64,000 bases of DNA. Origin: Pseudomonas viridiflava. Lineage in GTDB: Bacteria > Pseudomonadota > Gammaproteobacteria > Pseudomonadales > Pseudomonadaceae. The translations under genes were made by a program, and so were the position numbers. The stretch spans positions 124,001 through 188,000 of the forward strand of contig NZ_RBTP01000012.1 of NCBI RefSeq assembly GCF_003702045.1, written 5' to 3'. Under the pieces are notes generated by a model. That model was given only the letters and a program-made list of their open reading frames with translations. It did no database searches and was not told where the DNA came from. Of this stretch, positions 8,889 to 17,355 are shown in pieces. Each line of letters starts with the position of its first letter. The first letter of the stretch is position 1.

Positions 8889-9580
8889 TGTTCGAACGCG
8901 CTCAGCATTTGCTGGCGGCTCGTGTCCATCGTCTGGTAGAACGCGTTCGTCAGGTTGGCGTAGTTCGGTTCGTCCCACTCGCCTTGAGCCGCCTGGACGA
9001 CGGCAAAGCTTTTGAACCACAGCAGTTTGTTATCGGCCAGATTGACGACCATGCCTTGCCCGCCGACCTGTGCCATCGGCACGCTGGTGGGGACGACACT
9101 GTAATAACTGCGGGTGGCACCGGTGACTTGAACGTTCACGAGCAACAGGCGATCAACGCCGTAGGTGGTCTTGATCGATGACAGGTCGCGAATGGTATAG
9201 CCCTCGCGGAAGCTGACTTCCTTGTAGGTGTTCAGGTTGACCGGTTCGTTGATGCGCTTGGCCTTGTAGCCCTTCGCTTTGAGCTTGGCGACGATGGCGT
9301 CAGGCAGCGTGTTGAGGTCTTTGACCTGCCATTTTTCAACATTGCCGCGCAGGTTGCTGTTGACACCGGTATTGATCGCCAGATCCAGCAGCCCCTGAGT
9401 ACCTGTCAGTGCCAGTACGGGCTGAGGTACGACGGTAATCGCCACGCCGATGGTCTGTTCTTTGTCATCCCAGAATTGATGATCCAGCGCGACGGGAGGT
9501 TGAACGTGGGCACAGCCGGTGAGGCTGAGGCAGGCAAGCAAAGTCAGTGTTGCCAAGGTGCGAAGTGCGTGAAAAGACAT
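8885..9580 (-). CDS. Predicted lipoprotein (231 aa)
   Basis: It begins with a lipoprotein signal (LLACLSLTGC; lipobox LTGC), giving a mature protein of about 208 residues with no transmembrane segment. It contains a region rich in beta strands (VDRLLLVNVQVTGATRSYYSVVPTS). It is the first gene of the pair, coupled to the following lipoprotein by a 4-base overlap. A terminator-like hairpin lies just upstream (9604-9632), so its promoter must sit between that hairpin and the start or read through it. Function is unknown; a role in envelope maintenance is only an inference from localisation. Confidence 0.82.
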   Translation of the reverse strand: MSFHALRTLATLTLLACLSLTGCAHVQPPVALDHQFWDDKEQTIGVAITVVPQPVLALTGTQGLLDLAINTGVNSNLRGNVEKWQVKDLNTLPDAIVAKLKAKGYKAKRINEPVNLNTYKEVSFREGYTIRDLSSIKTTYGVDRLLLVNVQVTGATRSYYSVVPTSVPMAQVGGQGMVVNLADNKLLWFKSFAVVQAAQGEWDEPNYANLTNAFYQTMDTSRQQMLSAFEQ

Positions 9581-9598
9581 CTCTCAGGTCCCTATGAT

Positions 9599-9632
9599 TA
9601 AAAACGACGAGGCCTGTATCGGCAGTCGTCGT
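9599..9632 (-). terminator. Rho-independent terminator (minus strand)
   Basis: On the minus strand ACGACGA and TCGTCGT form a 7-bp stem around a 15-base loop, followed directly by a T run (TTTTTAATC). It would end transcription coming from the SRAP gene before the lipoprotein operon. Confidence 0.65.
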
Positions 9633-9666
9633 GATAACCGTAGTGGCTAATTGATATTTTTTTTGA

Positions 9667-9848
9667 TCATTCACGAACAAGGTTGTCGCTTTCCTCCCGA
9701 TACAGCGTATGCAGTTCACTCACGGGCAACACGCCGCTGCGAAGGTTCTCGATGGGCGGAAATTGGCTGTAGGTTATCGGGCCGGTGCATCCACAGCGCA
9801 GACCCTGATTCACATTACGTGAGGATGGGTTCTTGAGCAGCAGGTCTA
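9667..9848 (-). CDS. Possible small protein or gene remnant between SRAP gene and terminator
   Basis: A frame overlapping the end of the SRAP gene reads on to a TGA at 9667 with Pseudomonas-like codon choice and natural-looking composition (RCGCTGPITYSQFPP, then ELHTLYREESDNLVRE). Possible starts are GTG codons inside the frame; none has a clear ribosome-binding site. It lies upstream of a good terminator in the same direction, so it is transcribed with the SRAP gene. It could be a real small protein of about 45-60 residues or the tail of a decayed gene. The left limit is the stop; the right limit is uncertain. Confidence 0.3.
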
Positions 9849-10517
9849 GAACATGCGCTGGGCAGTGAGAACGTGCTCCAGTTGCGGCTCGTTGACTGCC
9901 ATGTGCAGCGCCATGTGTTGCGCCTGTTCCCAACACAGTTCCGGTTTTAACCATTGGAGCGCCGCGTCAGCGTCGAAGGCCAGCAAGCGCTGTTGAGGGT
10001 TGGACGTGTCACCGTGTGTCATCAGAACGAGCCCGTCGCAGCCGGACGATGGTTCGCTGATCTGGGCAAGGGCGGCCAGGAAAATCGGCGTGGATTCCCG
10101 GGAGGTGGTGTAACTCAGGCGGCGGCTATGGGGCGACGGGTGATCAGTCGGTACGTCATACCAACCGTCAACCGCGACCAGAACCCGGCCTCCACTGCGA
10201 ATGCGATCAAATGCCCTGGAGCGCATCACCAAGTGCAGAGGCAGGTGGGTGCGTGGCGGCAGGGTTCCCATTGTCCAGACCGGGGACCAACCCCAGCGAA
10301 CCTTGACGCATTCCAGTTCACCGTCGCGCTGGCGGATCGCACGGATCTGCATATTGGGTTTGATAACGCTGGTCTTTTTATGAGGGGCGAAGTCTGTGGC
10401 CAGATGCAGGCTCTGGTTCAACGCGCTCAGCCGACTGCTGGCGCTGCCGTTTTCTTTTTGGGCCAAAAGCCCTGAAAAGTCCGGGGATGAAACGGGTTGG
10501 ACGATACATTCACACAT
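9846..10517 (-). CDS. Divergent SRAP-domain (YedK/HMCES-like) protein
   Basis: The chosen ATG (10517) gives the N-terminus MCEC, placing a Cys at position 2, where SRAP proteins need it after Met removal to form a thiazolidine crosslink with abasic sites in single-stranded DNA. Further SRAP landmarks are VRWGWSPVW and GGRVLVAVDGWYDVP (usual form: GRCLIPADGFYEW). Three features differ: the active-site Glu appears as Asp (GWYD), the NARAET motif is replaced by MRSRAF, and the IHxRMP motif with its catalytic His is not recognisable (THGDTSNPQQR instead). 223 residues is normal for the family. It may be a functionally specialised paralogue that keeps DNA binding but has altered crosslink chemistry. 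Confidence 0.75.
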   Translation of the reverse strand: MCECIVQPVSSPDFSGLLAQKENGSASSRLSALNQSLHLATDFAPHKKTSVIKPNMQIRAIRQRDGELECVKVRWGWSPVWTMGTLPPRTHLPLHLVMRSRAFDRIRSGGRVLVAVDGWYDVPTDHPSPHSRRLSYTTSRESTPIFLAALAQISEPSSGCDGLVLMTHGDTSNPQQRLLAFDADAALQWLKPELCWEQAQHMALHMAVNEPQLEHVLTAQRMF

Positions 10518-10783
10518 TGCGATAACTCCGGCAGTCACTCTTAAAAACATCAATACCTGTGCGTCGTCTATGCACGTCTTGAACTGCCTGCGTGCGTTGA
10601 CGTTATGTAGGTACGAGCGACTGCCAGGAAGTCAGGTTCGAAAAATCGCGGTGGCCAGCAGATGAACGGAAAGCTGAATGCGTTAAGCGGTTTTTACACC
10701 CCAGCCTCAGGCTGGTGTGCATCGTGTGTGGCGCATGCGGTTTTAACTGCCCGCTGCGCCCACACGCTATCGGTTGTTCAGCC

Positions 10784-11482
10784 TTATGGTCGGCCGCGCT
10801 CCACCATCTCTTTCCATGCTTTGACGCTCGGCCTTTCCTGCATCCGCGCATGCCATTCGCGTAACGCGATGCAGTCGTCAGGCACCGGCAGTTTCACCAG
10901 CGAGGAAAAAATCATTCCCCCCAGTACCGCGATGTCGGCCATCGAAAACCGGGCGCCGGCAACAAAGGGTTGGTGCTTGAGCAGTTCATCGAAATAACGC
11001 ATGCCTCTCACGGCCTTGTCGCGCATCCGGTTGCCCCATTCAGCGTTCTGATACAGCTCGACATCTGGCCCAAGCCCCGGGGTTGCGTGGTGGAAGTAGG
11101 TGCTGACTGCATCGAGAAATTCGATTTCCGCGCGTTTGGTCATCATGTGGATGAGGCCTTTTTCGACAGGCGTTTCGCCGGTCAGGTCGGGGCTGCCCAC
11201 CAGAACATCGAGGTACTGAGTAATGGCGGTGCATTCGGCAATGAGCGTGCCGTCACCCAGCTCCAGCACGGGGAGGGTGCCTGAGTAATTGATTGCCAGA
11301 AATTCCGGTTTCTTGTGCTCACCGGTCCACAGGTTGACGGACACGAACTCGATGTTCGAGAGCAAGCCTTTCTCGGCCAGTGCGATGCGTACACGCGCCG
11401 GGTAAGGGCCATCGTACCAGTCGTGGATTTTCATCATCGGGATGGTTGCTGTGGAGGAGGATGGCGCAGTTGCATATGTCAT
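10784..11482 (-). CDS. Glutathione S-transferase
   Basis: It has an N-terminal thioredoxin-like domain (KIHDWYDGPYPARVRIALAEKG, with the cis-Pro/Ser-binding region SGTLPVLELGDGTLIAECTAI) and an all-helical C-terminal domain with the N-capping motif FSMADIAVL. The first ATG gives a 15-residue low-complexity lead; the ATG pair near 11434-11437 would start directly at the thioredoxin fold but has no obvious ribosome site. The gene is divergent from a TetR regulator, and the gap holds two copies of a palindrome. It is therefore most likely an inducible detoxification enzyme under that repressor. Confidence 0.9.
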   Translation of the reverse strand: MTYATAPSSSTATIPMMKIHDWYDGPYPARVRIALAEKGLLSNIEFVSVNLWTGEHKKPEFLAINYSGTLPVLELGDGTLIAECTAITQYLDVLVGSPDLTGETPVEKGLIHMMTKRAEIEFLDAVSTYFHHATPGLGPDVELYQNAEWGNRMRDKAVRGMRYFDELLKHQPFVAGARFSMADIAVLGGMIFSSLVKLPVPDDCIALREWHARMQERPSVKAWKEMVERGRP

Positions 11483-11495
11483 GGTCAGTTACCTG

Positions 11496-11565
11496 CCTGT
11501 CAGTTGGTAGGCAAAGGTTGCGCGTCCTATACGAGCCTGTCAACCCCTACCTACCAATTGGCAGG
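11496..11565. promoter_or_regulatory. Paired TetR operators between GST and TetR genes
   Basis: CCTGTCAGTTGGTAGG (11496-11511) and CCTACCAATTGGCAGG (11550-11565) are two copies, in opposite orientation, of a 16-bp imperfect palindrome, with centres 54 bases apart. Each copy sits close to one of the two divergent start regions, as expected for a repressor that controls its own gene and the neighbouring GST. Confidence 0.7.
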
Positions 11566-11629
11566 TTGGGCATTGTGCGAGTAGAATCGGCCGCAACGAT
11601 CAGATGAATGCGCAAGTGAGGATCCAGAC

Positions 11630-12205
11630 GTGAGCGAGAATGCCCGAGAAGCCATATTGGCCGCCGCAAAAGCGGCCGCTCAGATTCATGGCTACAGCGG
11701 AATCAATTTCCGCAGCATCGCTGATACCGTGGGGATCAAGAACGCCAGCATTTATTATCACTTTCCAAGCAAGGCGGATCTCGGTGCGGCAGTTGCCCGG
11801 CGCTATTGGCAGGATACGGCGACCGTGCTGCAGGGAATACGCGACGAGAACACCGATCCGGCGCGTTGCCTGCAGTTGTATCCGTCAATCTTTCGCACGT
11901 CCTTGGAAAACGGCAATCGACTGTGTCTGTCCAGCTTCATGGCGGCTGAATACGAAGACCTGCCCGAGGAAGTGAAGCGTGAGGTCAAGGCATTTGCAGA
12001 CGCCAATGTGGCCTGGTTAACCCAGGTGCTGGCTGATACGAGACTTGGAAGCGCAGAAAAATGCGAACGACGTGCGCGTGCGATTTACACCGCCGTTGCC
12101 GGTGCGCAGTTGATTGCCCGAACCCGCCAGGACATCGGCCAGTTCGACGAACTGATGCTCGATTATCAGGACGCCGGGCTGATTCCGGTTCAACCTGTCC
12201 ACTAA
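11630..12205 (+). CDS. TetR/AcrR-family repressor
   Basis: 191 residues. The N-terminal helix-turn-helix is canonical (SGINFRSIADTVGIKNASIYYHFPSKADL). The start is a GTG with GAGGAT about 8 bases upstream. The C-terminal ligand-binding domain is of the type seen in TetR regulators with a Cys/aromatic-rich pocket (RLCLSSFMAAEYEDLP). Divergent from the GST gene with a shared double operator, so it probably represses both and is released by an electrophile or organic ligand. Its stop overlaps the stop of the convergent chromate transporter gene. Confidence 0.92.
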   Translation: MSENAREAILAAAKAAAQIHGYSGINFRSIADTVGIKNASIYYHFPSKADLGAAVARRYWQDTATVLQGIRDENTDPARCLQLYPSIFRTSLENGNRLCLSSFMAAEYEDLPEEVKREVKAFADANVAWLTQVLADTRLGSAEKCERRARAIYTAVAGAQLIARTRQDIGQFDELMLDYQDAGLIPVQPVH

Positions 12206-13560
12206 CGCAGTAGATAGACCGCCGACCCGGCAAGCGCACACGCGACCAGGACCTGGATGACGCCTCGTTTGAAGCGAAACAGGGCGATGGCCGCTGCGAT
12301 GGCGATCAGCGCCGATGGCCAGTCTGGCTTGCCTTCGAAGCCATGCGGCCACAGCACGTGATAGCCGAAGAAACAGGCAAGGTTGAGGATGACGCCGACC
12401 ACCGCCGCCGTGATCGCGGTGAGCGGGGCGGTGAACCTGAGTTCATTGTGAGTCGATTCCACCAGTGGTCCGCCCGCCAGGATGAACAGGAACGAGGGCA
12501 GAAAAGTGAACCAGGTCACCAGCGCTGCAGCGACAGCGCCCGCCAGAAATACCTGATCCGGTCCGAAGACCTGCAGGACATACGCACCGACAAACCCGAC
12601 GAAGGCCACTACCATGATCAGCGGTCCCGGCGTGGTTTCTCCAAGGGCCAGCCCGTCGATCATCTGCGTCGGCGTCAGCCATCCGTAATGTCCGACCGCG
12701 CCCTGATAGACATACGGCAGCACCGCGTAGGCACCGCCGAAGGTCAGCAACGCCGCCTTGGTGAAGAACCAGCTCATTTGCGTCAACGTGCCGCCCCAGC
12801 CGAAAAGTCCGGTCAGTACCATCATGGGCAGTGTCCAAAGCACCAGACCGATCAGCATCAGCCTGATCATTCCGGAAACGCTGAACCGGGCATGCCCGGG
12901 CGTTGGTGTGGCGTCGTCGATCAACGCCGGGCCAAAAGACCTGTCCGCTGCCCTGTGTCCGCCAGCCCCGAAATGTTCCGGCACCAGGCGACCGCCTATA
13001 AAACCGACCAGTGCAGCCCCCAGTACGATCATGGGAAACGGCACATTGAAGGCGAAGATCGCCGTGAATGACGCGGCCGCTATCGCCCAAAGCCAGGCGT
13101 TCTTCAGTGCCCGGGATCCGATTCGGTGAGCAGCCTGCACCACGATTGCCGTCACGGCGGGTTTGATGCCGTAGAAGAGGCCCGCCACGACCGGCATGTC
13201 TCCCAGCGCGATATACGTCCAGGATAGCGCGATCAGGATGAACAGCGAGGGCAATACAAAGAGCACGCCGGCCACGACACCACCCCACGTCCGGTGCATT
13301 AGCCAGCCGATGTAGGTCGCCAACTGCTGCGCTTCGGGACCTGGGAGCAGCATGCAGTAATTGAGGGCATGCAGGAATCTTCGCTCTGAAATCCAGCGTC
13401 TGCGCTCTACCAGTTCCTGGTGCATGATCGAAATCTGTCCGGCCGGACCGCCAAAGCTGATGAAACCGAGCTTTAGCCAGAACCAGAATGCCTCACGAAG
13501 GCTGACCGGTTCCGGGACACAGAGAGTGTCCTCAGCAGTCGATGGAGATCCTTTGCTCAA
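12202..13560 (-). CDS. chrA: Chromate efflux transporter (CHR family)
   Basis: A full-length two-domain CHR protein of about 450 residues. Each half has the CHR repeat: FWFWLKLGFISFGGPAGQI in the first, and MSWFFTKAALLTFGGAYAVLPYV in the second, with the conserved LPGPEAQQLATYIG and GETTPGPLIMV loops. About ten to twelve membrane segments are visible. CHR proteins expel chromate by proton antiport. I prefer the TTG at 13560, which has AAAGGT in front; a TTG at 13593 would add 11 residues. No chrB-like regulator accompanies it, so expression may be constitutive. Confidence 0.93.
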   Translation of the reverse strand: MSKGSPSTAEDTLCVPEPVSLREAFWFWLKLGFISFGGPAGQISIMHQELVERRRWISERRFLHALNYCMLLPGPEAQQLATYIGWLMHRTWGGVVAGVLFVLPSLFILIALSWTYIALGDMPVVAGLFYGIKPAVTAIVVQAAHRIGSRALKNAWLWAIAAASFTAIFAFNVPFPMIVLGAALVGFIGGRLVPEHFGAGGHRAADRSFGPALIDDATPTPGHARFSVSGMIRLMLIGLVLWTLPMMVLTGLFGWGGTLTQMSWFFTKAALLTFGGAYAVLPYVYQGAVGHYGWLTPTQMIDGLALGETTPGPLIMVVAFVGFVGAYVLQVFGPDQVFLAGAVAAALVTWFTFLPSFLFILAGGPLVESTHNELRFTAPLTAITAAVVGVILNLACFFGYHVLWPHGFEGKPDWPSALIAIAAAIALFRFKRGVIQVLVACALAGSAVYLLR

Positions 13561-13610
13561 TGACGAATACCTTTGCGTGCGTGTCGGGCGCAAATCAGCG
13601 CCCAGGCTGT

Positions 13611-14279
13611 TTAGCGTTTCAAACTGCGCTCATAAGCGGCCAGTAACGTGCGTTCCGACTGCACCAGATAGGATTCGAGCATCGCGGTGGCCTTGTCAGC
13701 CTGACCCGCTTCAACGCATTCAAGAATCGATGCGTTCATGTCGATGTACGGCACATGCAGATATTCCGGCGCGTTGAGCAATCCGAAGGCCAGCCGCAGT
13801 TCCGCTGAGATTTGTGCGTAAAACACCACCAGCCGCGGGCTGTCGGCCAGCTCGACAATGCCCTGATGGAACATCATGTTGGCGGTGCCCACCGCCACCC
13901 AGTCCTTGGCTTCACGCGCCCGCACGCTGGCGTCGACCGCTTCACGCATGCGCAGCGCTCCGGGGTGTTGTGGATAGCCTTGGGCGATGGCGTTGCACTC
14001 GATGAAACGGCGCACGCGGTAGATGTCGATGATCGAGGCCATGTCCGGTTCCGCGACCGTCACGCCCCGATTGGGTTCGTGCTTGAGCAAGCCTTCGCGG
14101 GTCAGCACCCGGAATGCCTCTCTTAGCGTATTGCGGGAGATATCGAGATTCTCTGCCAGCGCCGCTTCTGACAGGCGCTGACCTGGAACCAATTCGCCTT
14201 CAACCAGCATCCTGCGGATTTCTTGAGTGATGGATTCTCCCAATGTGCGGGCAGGAGAAGGGGGTACTGCGTCTTTCAT
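13611..14279 (-). CDS. GntR-family regulator (FadR/FCD subfamily)
   Basis: From the ATG at 14279 this gives 222 residues: an N-terminal winged helix (LSEAALAENLDISRNTLREAFRVLTREGLL) and an all-helical FCD ligand domain with the metal/ligand residues in ECNAIAQ, MFHQGIVELADS and MNASILECVEAG. FCD regulators sense carboxylates. It is divergent from the 5-oxoproline operon starting at 14534 and is therefore its likely controller, with 5-oxoproline or a related acid as the probable effector. An upstream in-frame start at 14339 is possible but would add a segment without domain character. Confidence 0.92.
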   Translation of the reverse strand: MKDAVPPSPARTLGESITQEIRRMLVEGELVPGQRLSEAALAENLDISRNTLREAFRVLTREGLLKHEPNRGVTVAEPDMASIIDIYRVRRFIECNAIAQGYPQHPGALRMREAVDASVRAREAKDWVAVGTANMMFHQGIVELADSPRLVVFYAQISAELRLAFGLLNAPEYLHVPYIDMNASILECVEAGQADKATAMLESYLVQSERTLLAAYERSLKR

Positions 14280-14533
14280 AGAGGTTCCAGGGTGGGTAAA
14301 AGCCGCGACGATATTCCCTGAGAGCTTAGTGCGTGGCAAGGAAGAAGCGTATTGCGTGCTTCATTAGGTAGCGCGCCTGGGTGCTGGGGTAACAACTTGG
14401 TGCATTTGGATGATCAATTGAATATGCATTGTTCAACAATACAGCCGCTCTAGATCTACAGTCAGGCGTTATCGGTTGAGTCTTGGCATGCACATTGCTC
14501 TGCTCAGGTATCACTCACCGTAGGAATGTTGCC

Positions 14534-15766
14534 GTGACACAGACCACTCAAGAGTTTACGAAAGCCCGGCGCGCTTCGTTGATCGCTGCGATATTCATGA
14601 TGGCGACGTCAGCTATCGGTCCGGGCTTTCTCACTCAGACGGCGACCTTCACCGCCACACTGGGTGCAGCGTTCGCTTTCGGCATTCTGGTGTCGATCCT
14701 GATCGACTTCGTCGTCCAGCTAAACGTCTGGCGTATCGTGTCGCTGACCAAAATGCGCGCGGCCGATCTGGCCAATGCTGCCATTCCGGGCAGTGGCTAC
14801 TTGCTAACGGTGTTGGTGCTGTGCGGTGGGCTGGTGTTCATGCTGGGTAACATTGCCGGTGCAGGTCTGGGTTTGAATGCGCTGACCGGTCTTGATCCTA
14901 AATGGGGCGGCGCCTTGAGTGCGCTGCTCGCCATTGCGATCTTCTCGTCTCATCGCGCAGGCGTGGCGATGGACCGGATCATGATGGGGCTGGGCATCCT
15001 GAAAATATGCCTGATCGTGTTCGCATGCTTCGCGACCCATCCTCCGCTGGGCGAAGCCCTGCGTCAGTCGGTATGGCCTGACTTCATCGACTTTGCCTCG
15101 ATTACGACCATTGTGGGCGGCACGGTAGGCGGTTACATCACCTATGCAGGCGCTCACCGTCTGCTTGACCGTGGCACCGTTGGTGTAGAGAACATTCAGG
15201 CGGTATCCCGCGCAGCACTGACCGGTATCCTGGTGACTGGCATCGCTCGCTACATATTGTTTCTCGCTATTCTGGGTGTGGTGGCAAGCGGCGTGGTTAT
15301 CGACGTGTCTGGCAAGGGCGCAAACCCTGCCGGTCAAGCCTTCCAGGCAGCAGCAGGTGACATCGGCATGATGATGTTCGGTCTGGTGCTATGGGCAGCG
15401 GGGATCAGCAGTGTGATCGGCGCGTCTTATACATCGATGTCCTTCATAACGGTGTTCTCCAAGAAGATCACTGAGCGCGCTCGTCACCTCGCCACCGTGG
15501 CGTTCATCGTCATCTGCATGGCGGTGTATCTGATGATCGGCAAGCCGCCAGCAGCGCTGCTGGTGTTCGCAGGTGGTTTCAACGGCCTTATCCTGCCGCT
15601 GGGCTTGAGTATTTTCATGTACGTGGGCTGGCGCCGTTCGGACCTGATGGACGGCTACCACTATCCTCGCTGGCTGCTGGTGCTGGGCGTGCTGACCTGT
15701 CTGCTGTCGTGGTTCATGGCTTACAAATCGGCAGGCGCCATTTTTGCCTTCATCGGCGCGGCCTGA
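14534..15766 (+). CDS. NRAMP-family transporter of the 5-oxoproline operon
   Basis: 410 residues from the GTG at 14534, which has TAGGAATG in front. About eleven membrane helices and an NRAMP-like fold are apparent (AIGPGFLTQTATFTATLG near the start, then GGTVGGYITYAGAH). The metal-binding DPGN of true NRAMP manganese transporters is replaced by GPGFLTQT, so a different substrate is likely. Homologues in the YcsG branch are regularly found beside pxpABC genes. Taken with the position as first gene of this operon, import of 5-oxoproline or a related compound is the best inference. Confidence 0.88.
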   Translation: MTQTTQEFTKARRASLIAAIFMMATSAIGPGFLTQTATFTATLGAAFAFGILVSILIDFVVQLNVWRIVSLTKMRAADLANAAIPGSGYLLTVLVLCGGLVFMLGNIAGAGLGLNALTGLDPKWGGALSALLAIAIFSSHRAGVAMDRIMMGLGILKICLIVFACFATHPPLGEALRQSVWPDFIDFASITTIVGGTVGGYITYAGAHRLLDRGTVGVENIQAVSRAALTGILVTGIARYILFLAILGVVASGVVIDVSGKGANPAGQAFQAAAGDIGMMMFGLVLWAAGISSVIGASYTSMSFITVFSKKITERARHLATVAFIVICMAVYLMIGKPPAALLVFAGGFNGLILPLGLSIFMYVGWRRSDLMDGYHYPRWLLVLGVLTCLLSWFMAYKSAGAIFAFIGAA

Positions 15767-15784
15767 TCCAAAGGAGATTTTCTG

Positions 15785-16555
15785 ATGCGTGCAATTGACC
15801 TTAACAGCGACCTGGGAGAAAGCTTCGGTGCCTGGAGCATGGGCGACGATGCGGCCATTCTCGAAGTGGTCAGCAGCGCCAACGTGGCGTGCGGATTTCA
15901 TGCCGGTGACCCGGCCGGAATCTTGCGCACACTTGAGGCGGCTGCCGCGCGTGACGTGGCGGTCGGTGCCCATGTGGCCTATCCGGACCTTGTCGGCTTT
16001 GGCCGACGCAACATGGACGTGCCTGCCGAGCAACTCACCGCCGATGTGATCTATCAGATCGGCGCGCTACAGGGCCTGGCCCGCAGCGCCGGGACCACCG
16101 TGACCTACGTCAAACCTCATGGTGCGCTGTACAACACCATCGCAGGCGACTCGGTTCAGGCCGCGGCAGTGATTCAGGCGATTCTGCGCATCGACCCGCA
16201 GCTCACACTGGTGTGCCTTGCCAACTCGAATTTGCTGGGATGGGCGCGTGATGCGGGCCTGACCTGCGTATCCGAAGCTTTTGCGGACCGTGCCTACACC
16301 GCTCAGGGCACGTTGGTGTCCCGCTCGCGCCCGGGCGCTGTTCTGCATGATGTCGAGTTGATCGCCGAGCGCATGTTGCGACTGGTGCGCGACGGCGTCA
16401 TCGAGGCCGAAGACGGCAGCCTGATCGAACTGGAAGCCGACTCGATCTGCGTGCATGGCGACAGTCCCGGCGCCGTCAACATCGCCCACGCCCTCAAACA
16501 CCGCCTGCTCGAAGCAGGGGTCAACATTCGTGCCTTTACCCGAGGTGAGTCATGA
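15785..16555 (+). CDS. pxpA: 5-oxoprolinase subunit PxpA (LamB/YcsF family)
   Basis: 256 residues with all landmarks of the LamB/YcsF family: [13 protein letters not shown] at the N-terminus, [11 protein letters not shown], the [13 protein letters not shown] stretch, VKPHGALYN in the centre and ADRAY near residue 170. PxpA acts with PxpB and PxpC in the ATP-dependent opening of 5-oxo-L-proline to L-glutamate. A clear AAAGGAGA site lies 7 bases before the ATG. Its last codons overlap the next gene by 4 bases (ATGA). Confidence 0.95.
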   Translation: MRAIDLNSDLGESFGAWSMGDDAAILEVVSSANVACGFHAGDPAGILRTLEAAAARDVAVGAHVAYPDLVGFGRRNMDVPAEQLTADVIYQIGALQGLARSAGTTVTYVKPHGALYNTIAGDSVQAAAVIQAILRIDPQLTLVCLANSNLLGWARDAGLTCVSEAFADRAYTAQGTLVSRSRPGAVLHDVELIAERMLRLVRDGVIEAEDGSLIELEADSICVHGDSPGAVNIAHALKHRLLEAGVNIRAFTRGES

Positions 16556-17346
16556 GCGCATTGAACGACGCCCGACAGTCAGCCATCGCCGCCCGCGCCC
16601 TGTATCGCGAAGGCATGGTGTCGCCCACCGCAGGCCATGCGCCAGGGCTGACCCAGGCCAATATGATTTGCCTGCCGCGTGAGTGGGCCTACGACTTCCT
16701 GCTGTTTGCCCAGCGCAACCCTCAGGCCTGTCCGATTCTGGACGTCACCGAGCCTGGTAGCTACAGCACCGTGCTGGCCGAGGGCGCAGACCTTCGCACC
16801 GACATTCCCCTGTACCGCGTCTGGCGCGACGGCAAGCTGGCCGATCAAGTGACCGATGTGCGGGGGCTATGGGCCGAGCATACGGATCTGGTCACGTTTC
16901 TGATTGGTTGCAGCTTCACCTTCGAGACCCCTTTGCTGGAAGCTGGCATCGATGTGCGGCACATCAGCGAGGGCTGCAACGTGCCGATGTACCGCAGCAA
17001 TCGCATCTGCCGTCCGGCCGGGCGTCTGAAAGGCGAGACGGTGGTGTCGATGCGGCCCATTCCGGCCGACCGGGTGGCCGACGCCGTGAAGATCACCGCA
17101 CGCTACCCCAACGTGCACGGTGCTCCGGTTCATGTGGGCGAGCCTGCCCTGCTGGGGATCGACGACATTTCCCGGCCAGACTTCGGCGACGCCGTGACTA
17201 TCAAGCCCGGCGAGGTGCCGGTGTTCTGGGCCTGTGGTGTGACACCGCAGGCTGTGGTCATGGCGTCCGGTGTGCCTTTTGCGATTTCACACGCACCGGG
17301 CTACATGTTCATCACCGACGTGCCCGACAGCCACTATCACGTATAG
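16552..17346 (+). CDS. DUF1445 (YcsI/D-glutamate cyclase-like) protein
   Basis: 264 residues. Family landmarks: [15 protein letters not shown] near the start, [29 protein letters not shown], and [13 protein letters not shown] followed by [12 protein letters not shown] near the end. The family is annotated as putative hydro-lyase; the mammalian member DGLUCY interconverts D-glutamate and 5-oxo-D-proline. Being translationally coupled to pxpA by a 4-base overlap, it may let the pathway handle the D-isomer, or act on the substrate before the carboxylase. This is inference from family and context. Confidence 0.9.
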   Translation: MSALNDARQSAIAARALYREGMVSPTAGHAPGLTQANMICLPREWAYDFLLFAQRNPQACPILDVTEPGSYSTVLAEGADLRTDIPLYRVWRDGKLADQVTDVRGLWAEHTDLVTFLIGCSFTFETPLLEAGIDVRHISEGCNVPMYRSNRICRPAGRLKGETVVSMRPIPADRVADAVKITARYPNVHGAPVHVGEPALLGIDDISRPDFGDAVTIKPGEVPVFWACGVTPQAVVMASGVPFAISHAPGYMFITDVPDSHYHV

Positions 17347-17355
17347 GAGAGGATC

